Positions 1-8,234 of a DNA stretch of 43,881 bases are shown here, piece by piece. Below the pieces are notes generated by a model that was not told the DNA's origin, ran no database searches, and saw only the letters and a list, made by a program, of their open reading frames with translations. Numbering within the stretch: position 1 is the stretch's first letter; each line of letters starts with the position of its first letter. Source of the stretch: an uncultured Ruminococcus sp. (GTDB lineage: Bacteria; Bacillota; Clostridia; Oscillospirales; Ruminococcaceae); contig NZ_CAMKRR010000015.1 in the NCBI RefSeq assembly GCF_946415235.1, forward strand, positions 1 through 43,881, written 5' to 3'. Position numbers and translations under genes: made by a program.

Positions 1-1011
1 GTATCCCTCGGAAGGGGTAACAGTTGCTGTCCAGCCGTATCCCCACCAGCCCCAGTTGGCTAAGTATGCTGAGCTGCCTCCTGCTGAATAACTGAATGAA
101 ACATTTGCAACGTTTTCTTTGCTGAAGCTGGCTTGTTCTTTACCAGTTGCCGTTATTGTGGTCAGAAGTTCTTCAGTCTGTGTCTGTGCCGCGTTCACCG
201 TAACATCACAGCTTGCCTTCTTCTCACTGTCCGCATTACTTGTGGCGGTGACGGTTGCGCTGCCAGCCGAAATGCCCTTGGCGTAAACGGTCAGGGTTTC
301 GGTGGCATCCGCGCCGACCTCGGTGGTGCAGGCCTCATCGGTATACAGCTTCACCGCGCTCGCGTCGGTTCCGCCAACGCTCCACTTCACGGTCTTGTCT
401 GTTGCACCGTCAGGTGAAACCGTTGCGGTGAGTGTCTCATTGCCGCCTACTGTAAGTTCAGTGGAGGTCTTGTTGAGTTCTACACCTGTGACGGCAGTGG
501 CGGCACTGGAGGCATACCCATACACCTCAATTGATGTTACGCCATCCATATCCCCTCTTGTATCTTCTTTGATATACCACATGTCAGAATCAAAATGTAT
601 CTCAAATGGTGCCTCGGTATCCGTGATAGGATTTTTGCTATTTTGGATGAATACGCATTTGGTGATAGTGTATCCTTCTTTCGCTGTAACAGACAGTTCA
701 TCGAACCACAACCATCCATACTTAGAATCGTAATCCCTAACGTTTGTGGCTGTAACACTAACTACTCCACTGGTAGTTTCACTGTAGGTAGAGCTACCTC
801 CGAAAGTGAGGGTAGTCAGCAGTGTTTCGGTTTTGCCAACGGTAACATTGCCAATTAATGCGCCTGAATCAGTATTGTTGGGCGGTGCCGCCTTCGCCGT
901 AATAGCCGAGCCGCCGAAAAGTCCGCCTTTTCCTGCTGTCTGTGTCAGCGGAGCCGCCACAAGAGTGAATGCAAGCACGAATGCCGCTGTTTTCTTCCAT
1001 GAGTTTTTCAT
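1..1011 (-). CDS. Secreted Ig-like (BIG2) surface protein, 3' end cut by window edge
   Basis: An open frame of 337 codons runs from the ATG at 1009-1011 to the window edge without a stop, so the C-terminus is missing. It begins with a Sec signal peptide (MKNSWKK, hydrophobic stretch, likely cleavage near residue 42 after AKA). Residues of about 170-260 match a bacterial Ig-like BIG2 domain (VTGVELNKTSTELTVGG, then a KTVKWSV core and a GSATVTAT end). Residues 55-165 form a beta-rich module rich in aromatic residues, and a second related beginning (ITATGKEQASFSK) appears at the window edge. Such proteins are exported and usually act in adhesion or cell-surface binding; the ligand cannot be told. 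The start is set by a TAAGGAGGA ribosome site 8 nt upstream and by a consensus promoter. A downstream anchor (LPxTG, SLH or dockerin) would lie outside the window. Confidence 0.85.
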   Translation of the reverse strand, partial: MKNSWKKTAAFVLAFTLVAAPLTQTAGKGGLFGGSAITAKAAPPNNTDSGALIGNVTVGKTETLLTTLTFGGSSTYSETTSGVVSVTATNVRDYDSKYGWLWFDELSVTAKEGYTITKCVFIQNSKNPITDTEAPFEIHFDSDMWYIKEDTRGDMDGVTSIEVYGYASSAATAVTGVELNKTSTELTVGGNETLTATVSPDGATDKTVKWSVGGTDASAVKLYTDEACTTEVGADATETLTVYAKGISAGSATVTATSNADSEKKASCDVTVNAAQTQTEELLTTITATGKEQASFSKENVANVSFSYSAGGSSAYLANWGWWGYGWTATVTPSEGY

Positions 1012-1142
1012 AAGTCATATCCTCCTTATTTTTGATAAAATAAAAAGCGCCTCCACGAGGACAGAATTATCCCATAGAGTACGCTTTATAGCTTTGTTCA
1101 GTCGTAAGGACGCAATTAGCCTTAGCTGTTATGTTAAGTTCT
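1012..1142 (-). other. 130-nt leader of the Ig-like protein gene
   Basis: Between the predicted start of transcription and the ATG there is a long leader without an ORF. Near its 3' end it carries a short hairpin (CCTC-GTG-GAGG) followed by GCGCTTTTTATTTT, which resembles a weak terminator just before the ribosome site. This could be a regulatory leader, but I could not match it to a known riboswitch class. The rest of the gap (1180-1429) is AT-rich with no convincing gene. Confidence 0.35.
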
Positions 1143-1148
1143 GTTCTT

Positions 1149-1177
1149 AGTTTATCAGCCCATTGCATAATTGTCAA
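1149..1177 (-). promoter_or_regulatory. Promoter of the Ig-like protein gene
   Basis: On the minus strand TTGACA (1172-1177), a 17-bp spacer and TAAACT (1149-1154). Transcription would start near 1142, leaving an untranslated leader of about 130 nt. Confidence 0.75.
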
Positions 1178-1429
1178 CCCTTTTTCCATATAATGTCGCA
1201 GAAAATCCATATTGCTTTATAAACTATCTATATGTAGTATTTTAACACATTTTTAACGCAAATGCATTAATTTTTTGTAAACTAATTACACTTTTTGTTG
1301 ACTCAATTCCAAAATATACTATTTGTACGTTTGGTAGCTTGTTTGATACCTCTGCTTTGGATATTGCCTTAGTTAAGGCTTCTATATTATCCGCAACGTA
1401 TTTGATTTCAAAAAATATTATAAAAACGC

Positions 1430-1458
1430 TTGACAATGCGTTGTAGTTGTGGTATAAC
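1430..1458 (+). promoter_or_regulatory. Promoter of tRNA-Leu-half RNA, copy 1
   Basis: TTGACA (1430-1435), 17-bp spacer, TATAAC (1453-1458). The predicted start near 1465 lies 5 nt before the tRNA-like sequence. Confidence 0.7.
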
Positions 1459-1464
1459 ATTAAG

Positions 1465-1563
1465 ACAATGCGGATATGGCGGAATTGGCAGATGCGTATG
1501 GTTCAGCTTGCGCTATGATAGTGTAAAAAATATCGGTCTCACGATTAAGTGAGACCGTTTTTG
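1465..1563 (+). ncRNA. Small RNA: 5' half of tRNA-Leu(CAG) fused to a terminator, copy 1
   Basis: From 1470 the sequence is a good tRNA-Leu up to the anticodon: acceptor 5' strand GCGGATA, D arm GGCGGAATTGGCAGATGCG, then TATGG and the anticodon loop TTCAG. The expected CCATA, variable arm, T arm and acceptor 3' strand are absent. Instead comes CTTGCGCTATGATAG, GTGTAAAAAATA and a 9-bp hairpin CGGTCTCAC (1534-1542) / GTGAGACCG (1549-1557) with a T-run, so transcription probably ends near 1563. It has its own promoter. The same chimera recurs at 8305-8397. It cannot be a working tRNA. The hairpin may also end the convergent LPxTG gene, since the other strand shows a T-run as well. Confidence 0.5.
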
Positions 1564-1609
1564 TTTATATATGTTGTAATAGCTAAACTGCGATATATAT
1601 CTTGTATTA

Positions 1610-3496
1610 TTATTCCTCTTCTTTCCTGCGGAGCTTTACTGATGCGATAACCGCTCCCACACCCAGAAGCGTAACAGCGGAAGCTCCAGCCAATGTGCCT
1701 GCAAGTGCAAGTGAATTAACGCCTGTCTGTGGGAGATTGACTGCGCTGCCGTCGGAGAATTTCTCACCGACGCCTGTATCAGGATCAACTGTATATGCGT
1801 CAAAATCTTCGCCTTTTTCATCTGTGAATACAACAGTTACGGAACCGCCTGCGTTAGTCATTGAATGGGTATCGGCAGGTTTGATGCCTGTTTTTTCTTC
1901 ATAATCCTTTGCTGCCATTTCCTGAAGCTCATCTTTTGAATATTTGTGCTCGGGCTCTATATAGCGGACAAAATGTTCTGAACCGTCCTGACCTGTGTAG
2001 AGGTCATTGAGAGGTGTCTGTGAAGTTGCTTCAAAGCCTGTATAGAACGCATCATTTTCGTCATAGAGATTGAACCATGTCTGTCTGCTGCCATTAGGAT
2101 AGCCGATATCTTCAACTTTAACAGTACCGTACATTACTCTTCCGTCAACGAAAACAAGAGTAAATGAACCGTCGTTTCTTATAACAAGCTGTCTTGGATA
2201 AAGTGTATCAACTTCGTCCCATGTGCCTGCTATCTCTGAAACATCATGTCTTTCGGTTTCATAGAAATCGCCGAATTCATAGCTTTCGATATGCCATTTG
2301 CCGCTTTCGCATCTGAGTTTGGCTCTGCCAACACCGAAGAGTTGATCGCCCTTATTGGCTGTAGCTGTGCAGTAGTCCATAGCAGGATCTGTAATGGTAA
2401 CACCGTTCTCTGTATGGAACTGATAGAAAGAACGCGGTATGAATTGTACATAGAGTGAACCGTCCTTCTCAATGAAATAGCCATCAATGTATCTGATAAA
2501 AACTTCTTTTGCTTCACCTGTGAAATTATCTGCAGTAAATGCATATAGATCAGCTACAGAATTAAAACGGCTGTCAGTTACCTTTACATAACCATTTACT
2601 TTTCCGTCATCGGTAGTATAAGCAGGACTTGCACCGGTTAATGCCATAATTACATTGAAGTTTTCCATAACTCTTATAGCACCCTTAGTCTTATCCTCTT
2701 TATCAAATGATACACTCTCGTTCTTGCTATCAGTCTTTCCGCCTTCTGCCTGCTCCTGATGAGCATCAGCATTTGTATCGGTGTTTCTGCGTCTGAGAGT
2801 GAAATCTCCTGCCTTCAATTCATTGACTGTTCCGTCGTCAGTCTTTGGGAAGCCTATCCATGCCATTCCGCTTGCATTATAGAAATTGTACCATTTGCCG
2901 TCGCTGTTTTCGCTGAACATCTCGTTTCCGATCTTGATAAAGCCCTGCTCTGTTGAGTTATTGGGATATGTCACGGTATAGGTACCGTTTGCGCTGATAT
3001 CAAAAACTCTGCCGTCTCCGTTCAGTTCTTCCCATTCGCCTGCTATTGCGGAAAAGTCAACGTTTACTGATAAGAGCTGCTCCATTCCGCCGTTTCCGAT
3101 GAGATATGCATTGGGGTTGTTCTGCTGACAGTAGCAGCCGATAAAGAACTTATCCCCCTCATAGAATGCAAAGAACGGAACTCTGTACTCTCCCCCGAAT
3201 GTATCATAATCCACCTTTACAGTACCCGAATGAGTATTGCCGTCAAGGTCTGTATATGTGTATGTGCCGTCTTCATTTACTTTTATAATACCGTTATCAA
3301 CTGCGCAGACGTCCACGTTTTTGTTTTCAGCAGCAAGCTGATACCTCCACTGACCAACAATGTTCCTGATGTCTGTTTCATCATAAGAAGTCTCTGCTGC
3401 GACTGATACGGCTGCGGTGTCTGCTGCATAAACTGCTGCTGTGGGTGCTGCTGCGAGCATTGCAAGAACTGCGAGACAAGAAATCATTTTTTTCAT
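1610..3496 (-). CDS. LPxTG-anchored secreted protein with repeated beta modules
   Basis: This 628-residue protein has a Sec signal peptide (MKKMISCLAVLAML, cleavage near AVYA) and a sortase signal at the C-terminus: LPQTG at 588-592, a hydrophobic span and KLRRKEEE. It should be linked to peptidoglycan by sortase. At least three copies of a module are visible (I-x-G-x-W, then DGTYTYT or similar, then GTVKV, then an aromatic run), near residues 27-120, 120-210 and 420-530. The first copy is nearly identical to the end of the neighbouring lipoprotein. No catalytic motif is seen, so it is probably a binding or scaffold protein. The start was set at 3496, not the upstream ATG at 3583, because the promoter -10 lies at 3560-3565. 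It lies in the two-component cluster and has two copies of the 16-bp operator upstream. Confidence 0.85.
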   Translation of the reverse strand: MKKMISCLAVLAMLAAAPTAAVYAADTAAVSVAAETSYDETDIRNIVGQWRYQLAAENKNVDVCAVDNGIIKVNEDGTYTYTDLDGNTHSGTVKVDYDTFGGEYRVPFFAFYEGDKFFIGCYCQQNNPNAYLIGNGGMEQLLSVNVDFSAIAGEWEELNGDGRVFDISANGTYTVTYPNNSTEQGFIKIGNEMFSENSDGKWYNFYNASGMAWIGFPKTDDGTVNELKAGDFTLRRRNTDTNADAHQEQAEGGKTDSKNESVSFDKEDKTKGAIRVMENFNVIMALTGASPAYTTDDGKVNGYVKVTDSRFNSVADLYAFTADNFTGEAKEVFIRYIDGYFIEKDGSLYVQFIPRSFYQFHTENGVTITDPAMDYCTATANKGDQLFGVGRAKLRCESGKWHIESYEFGDFYETERHDVSEIAGTWDEVDTLYPRQLVIRNDGSFTLVFVDGRVMYGTVKVEDIGYPNGSRQTWFNLYDENDAFYTGFEATSQTPLNDLYTGQDGSEHFVRYIEPEHKYSKDELQEMAAKDYEEKTGIKPADTHSMTNAGGSVTVVFTDEKGEDFDAYTVDPDTGVGEKFSDGSAVNLPQTGVNSLALAGTLAGASAVTLLGVGAVIASVKLRRKEEE

Positions 3497-3559
3497 AAAA
3501 ACTACCTCATTCCTTTTTAAAATTGTTTTGTTTCGGCGCTTTGCCTTTACTGTAATCAT

Positions 3560-3627
3560 ATAATAGCATAGTTTTTCGGTCATGTGCGCAGAATTACAAA
3601 TCTGTAATTTAATTACAATACTGTAAT
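3560..3627 (-). promoter_or_regulatory. Promoter with two ATTACA-N4-TGTAAT operators (LPxTG gene)
   Basis: The -10 is TATTAT (plus-strand 3560-3565). Two 16-bp palindromes lie upstream: ATTACAAATCTGTAAT (3593-3608) and ATTACAATACTGTAAT (3612-3627). The nearer one ends 27 bp from the -10, the same distance as at the other genes of the cluster. There is no good -35, which fits an activator-dependent promoter. Confidence 0.7.
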
Positions 3628-3636
3628 CGCGTATAC

Positions 3637-3667
3637 AAAAAAGGAACGGTCACAGACTGTCCCTTTT
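3637..3667 (-). terminator. Terminator of the SH3 lipoprotein gene
   Basis: Minus-strand hairpin AAAAGG-x-ACAGTC loop GACCGT-x-CCTTTT with a T-run, 27 nt after the stop codon of the upstream lipoprotein gene. Confidence 0.7.
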
Positions 3668-3693
3668 AAGGAGTATAAGCTGAAATGCTGTTT

Positions 3694-4506
3694 TTACTTT
3701 ATTCTGACTATCTGAGACATACCGCCGTTGCCTGTCATATACACATCGGAATGGCTTTCGTGACAATAGCAGCCGATAAAGAACTGATCGCCCTCATAGA
3801 ACGCAAAGAACGGAACTCTGTAATCTCCGCCTAATGTATCATAATCCACCTTTACCGTGCCTGAATGAGTATTGCCGTCAAGATCGGTATAGATGTATGT
3901 GCCGTCTGATTTTATATCGATAGTGCCGTTGTCAGTTGCTCCCGCTGTAATATTCTTACCTTCGGGAGCTATTTGATACTTCCACTGTCCCACAAGCTCG
4001 CTTATGTCAGTAATTAATTCCTGTGTATTTTCCTGCGGCTCATAATCTTGTATCTCCTTGATATAGTCTGCGCTTACATAACCCGATTTGCCGTTATAGC
4101 TTGTGCAGTACCAACCGGCTTTTCCGCATGAGTAAATATCTATCTGAGTTTTGTCGGGGATTGCAGCGATTATATCTGCTGTGGGGAAAGGCTCGTTTCT
4201 GAGGTTGAGAACGTCCCCCTGAGTATCAACATATGCGCCGAATAATCGGTCTTCCTCTTTCAGAACGAGAGTGCTGTTTGTTTCATCATTAGCAGATGTA
4301 TCGTTTTTTGTGGTATCCTTTGACTTTTCTGCCACCTTTGCAGCTGTTGTTGTCTTTTCATCTTTTGATGTTTCTGCTGCAGTTGTTGTCACAGCTGCCT
4401 TTGTGGTAACTGTATTGTCAGAAGTTCCGCCGTTTTCTGTGCTTCCGCATGATACCATAGAAGCTAACATTGTAAGTATTGCCAGACAAGAAATCATTTT
4501 TTTCAT
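3694..4506 (-). CDS. SH3b-domain lipoprotein of the two-component regulon
   Basis: This 270-residue protein starts with a lipoprotein signal (MKKMISCLAILTMLASMVSC, lipid-modified Cys20). A Thr/Lys/Ala-rich linker (about 21-75) is followed by a bacterial SH3 domain (about 86-152: VLNLRNEPFPTADI, GWYCTSYNGKSGYVSADYI), the kind that binds peptidoglycan peptides. Residues 165-270 are one copy of the beta module shared with the LPxTG protein (GQWKYQIAPEGKN, DGTYIYTDLDGNTHSGTVKV). It is thus an outer-face lipoprotein that probably stays close to the cell wall. The near-identical signal peptides and shared module show duplication from a common ancestor. The start is supported by GAGG about 10 nt upstream. 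Confidence 0.85.
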   Translation of the reverse strand: MKKMISCLAILTMLASMVSCGSTENGGTSDNTVTTKAAVTTTAAETSKDEKTTTAAKVAEKSKDTTKNDTSANDETNSTLVLKEEDRLFGAYVDTQGDVLNLRNEPFPTADIIAAIPDKTQIDIYSCGKAGWYCTSYNGKSGYVSADYIKEIQDYEPQENTQELITDISELVGQWKYQIAPEGKNITAGATDNGTIDIKSDGTYIYTDLDGNTHSGTVKVDYDTLGGDYRVPFFAFYEGDQFFIGCYCHESHSDVYMTGNGGMSQIVRIK

Positions 4507-4567
4507 AATAATAACCTCATTCCTTAAAAATATCTTTGTTTCGGCGTTGTGCCTTTACTGTGATTAT

Positions 4568-4616
4568 ATAATAGCACATTATTTCGGACTTGTGTGCGGA
4601 ATTACAAATTTGTAAT
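4568..4616 (-). promoter_or_regulatory. Promoter with operator (SH3 lipoprotein gene)
   Basis: -10 TATTAT (plus-strand 4568-4573) and a perfect palindrome ATTACAAATTTGTAAT (4601-4616) 27 bp upstream of it. Same geometry as at 3560 and 6369. Confidence 0.7.
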
Positions 4617-4623
4617 CGCTTTT

Positions 4624-5556
4624 TCAGCAGCTTGTGAATAACATTCCGTCAGCCACATTTCCATAGTAGTCGTGCCACAGGAGATTTGCGTCATTATCGG
4701 TGTAGAACATGGCGCTGCCGTTATTATAAATTTCCGTATTTGTGCTCTGACCTTCCTCGGTATATAAATAATGCACGTTTACTCCCGTACCGTTGCATAC
4801 AAGGGCGTCATTCTCTGCGTCGTATGTACAGATGTATGTCCATATGCTGCCCTCTGCCGCACTGGAGCTCCACTTTACTTCTGCTCTGTATGTCCCGTCA
4901 CCATTGTTGCTGATACTGATATAGCATCTTCCGCAGCTCCAGTTACCCATGAATCTCTTGACTGCTGCTAAGGTAGCGTCAGGCTCTCCTGTTGCGTCAC
5001 CGTCGGCTAATCCGAATACTGATGAGCTGCTGTCAAATTCCGAAACCAGTGCAGGAGACATATTTTCACGGGCTGTAAGACGGAAGCTCTCCCACAGAGT
5101 ACCGTCCGCTCTATAGAAGCAGTACCAGATATTTGTGACATCGTCGTCGCCGAGCACCTGACGCTCTATCTCGATATTGCCGTATTCGCTTCAGCCGCCG
5201 CGATATGCGAGCCTGTATGTTCCGTCACCGTCAATGGTAAGCGCACGGGTATCGAGGACGTTTTCCTCATACCATACACCTGCTATCTGCATATGATCGG
5301 TCTTGGTAACAGATGAAGCTACGGTGTTTTCTTCAGATACAGCTGTTGTGCTGGTATCGCTGCTTTCAGTTTTTTTATTGTCAACTTTTGCAGAAGTAGT
5401 TGATGTGTTTTCAGCAGTAGTAACTGCTGTGGTTGTTACTATAGCCTTTGTTGTAGTTTTGTTGTTATCAGAGGTTATACCGCTGTCTGTTTTTCCGCAG
5501 CCTGTTATTGCTGTAAGTATGCCTGCCATTGCAATGATAATAAAAGTCTTTTTCAT
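4624..5556 (-). pseudogene. Module-type lipoprotein gene interrupted by an in-frame TGA
   Basis: Reading one frame from the ATG at 5556 gives a lipoprotein (MKKTFIIIAMAGILTAITGC, Thr-rich linker) and then the cluster's beta module, IAGVWYEENVLDTRALTIDGDGTYRLAYRGG. Codon 122 (5191-5193) is TGA; the frame then continues with SEYGNIEIERQVLGDDD and the rest of the module, to a stop at 4624. The homology to the neighbouring modules runs straight through the stop, so this was one 310-residue protein and the lesion is a single codon. Options are a recent nonsense mutation, a sequencing error or read-through; TGA is a normal stop elsewhere here. The upstream ATG at 5628 is rejected because the -10 lies at 5603-5608. 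Confidence 0.75.
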
Positions 5557-5602
5557 AATTATTCTCCTTTTCAAAAATATTAAGGTCTCTGCCGACAATG
5601 CC

Positions 5603-5652
5603 ATTATAGCATTGCAAACAGAGACCATGTTGCAAAATTACAGATTTGTAAT
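5603..5652 (-). promoter_or_regulatory. Promoter with operator (interrupted lipoprotein gene)
   Basis: -10 TATAAT (plus-strand 5603-5608) and palindrome ATTACAGATTTGTAAT (5637-5652), 28 bp upstream. The site sits between this promoter and the stop codon of the response regulator gene. Confidence 0.7.
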
Positions 5653-5664
5653 CTGAAAACAATT

Positions 5665-6351
5665 TTAGAATATGACACGTCTGAGAACGTACTCGCCCTC
5701 CGATGTGGCAGCTATCTCATATGTACTCATATCATCCATATTCAAATGCTTTTTCAGACGGGAAATATTGACTCTTATAGTATTTTTGCTATCCTCCACG
5801 TCGCAGCCGTATATAGTCTTGTATATATCATGATAGCTTATACGCGAGCCTATCTGCGAGGCGAGCATATAGAGTATCTGAAGTTCACGCTGAGGCAATG
5901 AGTATTCATTTCCATCAAGTGTGGCTGCTCCTGCAAAAAGATCAACTGTAAGTTCGGGCAGCTCTATCTTCGGGTGCTGAGGAGACTGCTTTACATTGCG
6001 GCGGAGCTGTGCTTCTATACGCGCCTTTAATACGTTCAGGTCGTATGGCTTTGTTATATAGTCGTCGCCGCCGCTGCGGAAGCCCATAATAACGCTGTCG
6101 TTCTCGTCACGGGCTGTAAGGAATATCACGGGAGCCTGTGTTTTCTGCCGCAATATCTTGCAGAAGTCCATTCCGTCGCCGTCGGGCAGCATAACGTCAA
6201 GGAGCACAAGGTCGGGAACGCACTCCTCCAGCATAAACGATGCGGTCTGCACCGAATCCGCACAGTGTACGGTATAGCCTTCGTTTTCAAGGAATGTTCT
6301 GTTGATACGCATGATGTCTGAATCGTCTTCTACTAATAATATGTGTGACAT
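5665..6351 (-). CDS. OmpR/PhoB-family response regulator
   Basis: This 228-residue protein has an N-terminal receiver domain with acidic residues Glu8, Asp9, Asp10, the phosphoryl acceptor Asp52 (LVLLDVMLPDGDG), Thr in IFLTA and the conserved Lys in YITKPYDL. The C-terminal 100 residues are a winged helix (LPQRELQILYML, then NTIRVNISRLKKHL), which binds DNA. It is divergent from the histidine kinase gene at 6446 and is surely its partner. It probably binds the ATTACA-N4-TGTAAT palindromes at 3593, 3612, 4601, 5637 and 6369. OmpR-type regulators more often bind direct repeats, so the symmetry is worth noting. The start has a GGGGG ribosome site 8 nt upstream. Confidence 0.93.
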   Translation of the reverse strand: MSHILLVEDDSDIMRINRTFLENEGYTVHCADSVQTASFMLEECVPDLVLLDVMLPDGDGMDFCKILRQKTQAPVIFLTARDENDSVIMGFRSGGDDYITKPYDLNVLKARIEAQLRRNVKQSPQHPKIELPELTVDLFAGAATLDGNEYSLPQRELQILYMLASQIGSRISYHDIYKTIYGCDVEDSKNTIRVNISRLKKHLNMDDMSTYEIAATSEGEYVLRRVIF

Positions 6352-6368
6352 AATGTTTTCCCCCTGTG

Positions 6369-6417
6369 ATTACAATTTCGTAATTCTGTTCACTTATTGA
6401 AAAAAATATGGTATAAT
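6369..6417 (+). promoter_or_regulatory. Kinase promoter with operator, shared with the divergent regulator gene
   Basis: Palindrome ATTACAATTTCGTAAT (6369-6384) lies 27 bp upstream of TATAAT (6412-6417); a weak -35 TTCACT (6389-6394) has 17-bp spacing. For the kinase the site is in the activator position. For the divergent regulator gene the same site is only 18 bp from the start codon, so binding could block or limit its transcription. Confidence 0.7.
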
Positions 6418-6445
6418 GTATTCAACACCATAAAGGAGTGATAAA

Positions 6446-7972
6446 ATGAAAAAGGAAATCTCCAAAAGCCGCGCTTTGCGAAGACGGCTCCTTAGTGTTC
6501 TGCTGATATGCCTTATTACTATAATGATAATATTTGTTTCTGTCTTTGATATCGTATATAAACGCTCGACTAATATAGTCACTTCGCATACGTCCAAGAT
6601 CGCAAGCAATACCGTTGATACTACCGCTCATGGCTTCTATCAGGTCACGCTTGGAAATTTGCAGTCATCTCTCGAAAGCTTCGGAACTAACATATGTACA
6701 GTACTCGGCTCTTTGCAAGATATACCTGATATAGATCAGGAGCTTGTTCTTAAAACGCATATGATTGATTTTTTTGAAATAGATACTTCATATGAGTTTA
6801 ATGATGTTATTGGTTTTACTTATTCTAACGGTGAATTTCACAGTATACCTTCCGAGCCTGAGTGTGACCGTATGATCCAGCAAGCCGTCGAAGCAATGGA
6901 TAAAGAATATGCAAAAGAACCTTCCTTTTACGGTATGGGAAATACACTTCAGAGAAAAATTGAACAATATACCGAAATAAGCACAGGAATATATACTCTG
7001 GAAGGTCAGGGATTTATCTGCGCATGGGATCATCTGATAAATCACAATGTTGGATATGATGATATATGCTACGGTATAATTCTGTTCAACCAGAATCATT
7101 ATAAAGACCTTATCAATGAGATCGCAGCTGAGCAGACTGACTCTCTGTTAGGTGAAATGAATGATCTTTTCCAGAGGTCAATATATATCATGGTCGCGGT
7201 TATTTCGGGAGTGCTTATATTGTTTATCGTGATTTCGGTCATTCTCTCAAAAAAACTGTCAGATCCTATCGTTACTGAGCATGATATGCTGGTAAAGGTA
7301 AACGAGATGAAGACCACTTTCCTATCAGACGCTTCCCACGAGCTAAAAACTCCTCTTGCGACTATGTCGGGATATGCTCAGAATGCGGAAATGGAGCTCG
7401 CAAACGGCGGCGATACGGCTGCCGTACAAGAAAAGCTGAAACGTATCTCCTCGGAAGCCAACCGTATGGCTCTTATGGTAACGCAGATACTGGACGCTAC
7501 CCGAATCGAGGAAGGACGAATGGTTCTTGAGCCTGCTCCCTGCGATATAGACAGCCTTGTGCGCGAGACAGTTGAGACCTATTTTGCCGTGCTCAATAAG
7601 AACAACAACAGGCTCGCAATTCGTATCCCTCTTGAATTGCCTAAAGTAAATGCTGACAGTTCAAGATTACAGCGTGTTTTCGTAAATCTTGTCTCCAATG
7701 CCTTAAAGCATACCAAAAACGGTACTATACTTATCAAAGCAGAGGAGAAAGGAAACTTCATAAAAGTAACCGTAAAGGATACAGGAAGCGGTATCTCCGC
7801 AGAGGATATGCCTCATATCTGGGATCGATACTACAAGGGTAAACACTCCGAAACAGGCACTGGACTTGGTCTTTATATATGCAAGTTCATAATCGAGTCC
7901 CACGGCGGTAAGATATGGGCAGAAAGTGAAGTGGGCAAAGGAACATCGTTTATGTTCACGCTACCTGTATAA
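6446..7972 (+). CDS. Membrane sensor histidine kinase
   Basis: The 508-residue kinase has transmembrane segments near residues 14-36 and 244-267 that enclose an extracytoplasmic sensor region of about 200 residues with no recognised domain. The cytoplasmic part has a HisKA dimerisation helix with the phosphorylated His298 (SDASHELKTPL), then a HATPase domain with N box (NLVSNALKHTKNG), G1 box (DTGSGISAEDMPHIWDRY) and G2 box (GTGLGLYICKFIIE). All key residues are present. It is divergent from its regulator gene and appears to be under the same operator. AAAGGAG lies 7 nt before the ATG. The signal it senses is unknown; a surface or wall-related cue would fit the secreted target proteins. Confidence 0.93.
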   Translation: MKKEISKSRALRRRLLSVLLICLITIMIIFVSVFDIVYKRSTNIVTSHTSKIASNTVDTTAHGFYQVTLGNLQSSLESFGTNICTVLGSLQDIPDIDQELVLKTHMIDFFEIDTSYEFNDVIGFTYSNGEFHSIPSEPECDRMIQQAVEAMDKEYAKEPSFYGMGNTLQRKIEQYTEISTGIYTLEGQGFICAWDHLINHNVGYDDICYGIILFNQNHYKDLINEIAAEQTDSLLGEMNDLFQRSIYIMVAVISGVLILFIVISVILSKKLSDPIVTEHDMLVKVNEMKTTFLSDASHELKTPLATMSGYAQNAEMELANGGDTAAVQEKLKRISSEANRMALMVTQILDATRIEEGRMVLEPAPCDIDSLVRETVETYFAVLNKNNNRLAIRIPLELPKVNADSSRLQRVFVNLVSNALKHTKNGTILIKAEEKGNFIKVTVKDTGSGISAEDMPHIWDRYYKGKHSETGTGLGLYICKFIIESHGGKIWAESEVGKGTSFMFTLPV

Positions 7973-8121
7973 TAAATACTTTTACATTATACCATAATTC
8001 TAGCAAAAAAGCCAGTGTTTTTTACTCTGAATCTAATAATTAGCTAATATAACCAATCAGCACTTCTCTCTGCCATTCTTCCATATTACATAGGTATAAT
8101 ATTGATGCTTGATAATGTGAA

Positions 8122-8165
8122 AAACAAAGTATCCCCACTTCTTAACGAGTGGGGATACTTTGTTT
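8122..8165. terminator. Long perfect hairpin after the kinase gene
   Basis: An 18-bp perfect inverted repeat (arms 8122-8139 and 8148-8165, AAACAAAGTATCCCCACT and its complement) with an 8-nt loop and T-rich flanks. Probably a terminator that works both ways. It is unusually long and perfect, so an element end is also possible. The gap between the kinase stop and the hairpin (7973-8121) shows nothing else. Confidence 0.6.
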
Positions 8166-8199
8166 AAATAAAAGATACAAGACTTTTTTCAAAAAAAGC

Positions 8200-8228
8200 T
8201 TGACAAACTCACCTATTTGTGATAAAAT
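8200..8228 (+). promoter_or_regulatory. Promoter of tRNA-Leu-half RNA, copy 2
   Basis: TTGACA (8200-8205), 17-bp spacer, TAAAAT (8223-8228). The predicted start near 8235 leaves about 70 nt before the tRNA-like part. Confidence 0.65.
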
Positions 8229-8234
8229 ATTATG

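Noticed and set aside
1380-1400. TATCCGC just upstream of copy 1, which could be the acceptor 3' strand of a tRNA-Leu
   Set aside because: No T arm precedes it and it lies 5' of the tRNA half, so it is probably a chance match.
1242-1460. 72-residue minus-strand ORF with protein-like text
   Set aside because: It overlaps the promoter of the tRNA-half RNA, has no ribosome site I can support and matches no family; at best a gene remnant.
5581-5630. GGTCTCTG...CAGAGACC inverted repeat with a CAATGC/GCATTG inner repeat as a riboswitch or terminator
   Set aside because: The transcript starts inside it, so only one arm is transcribed; it may be DNA-level symmetry around the -10 and no more.
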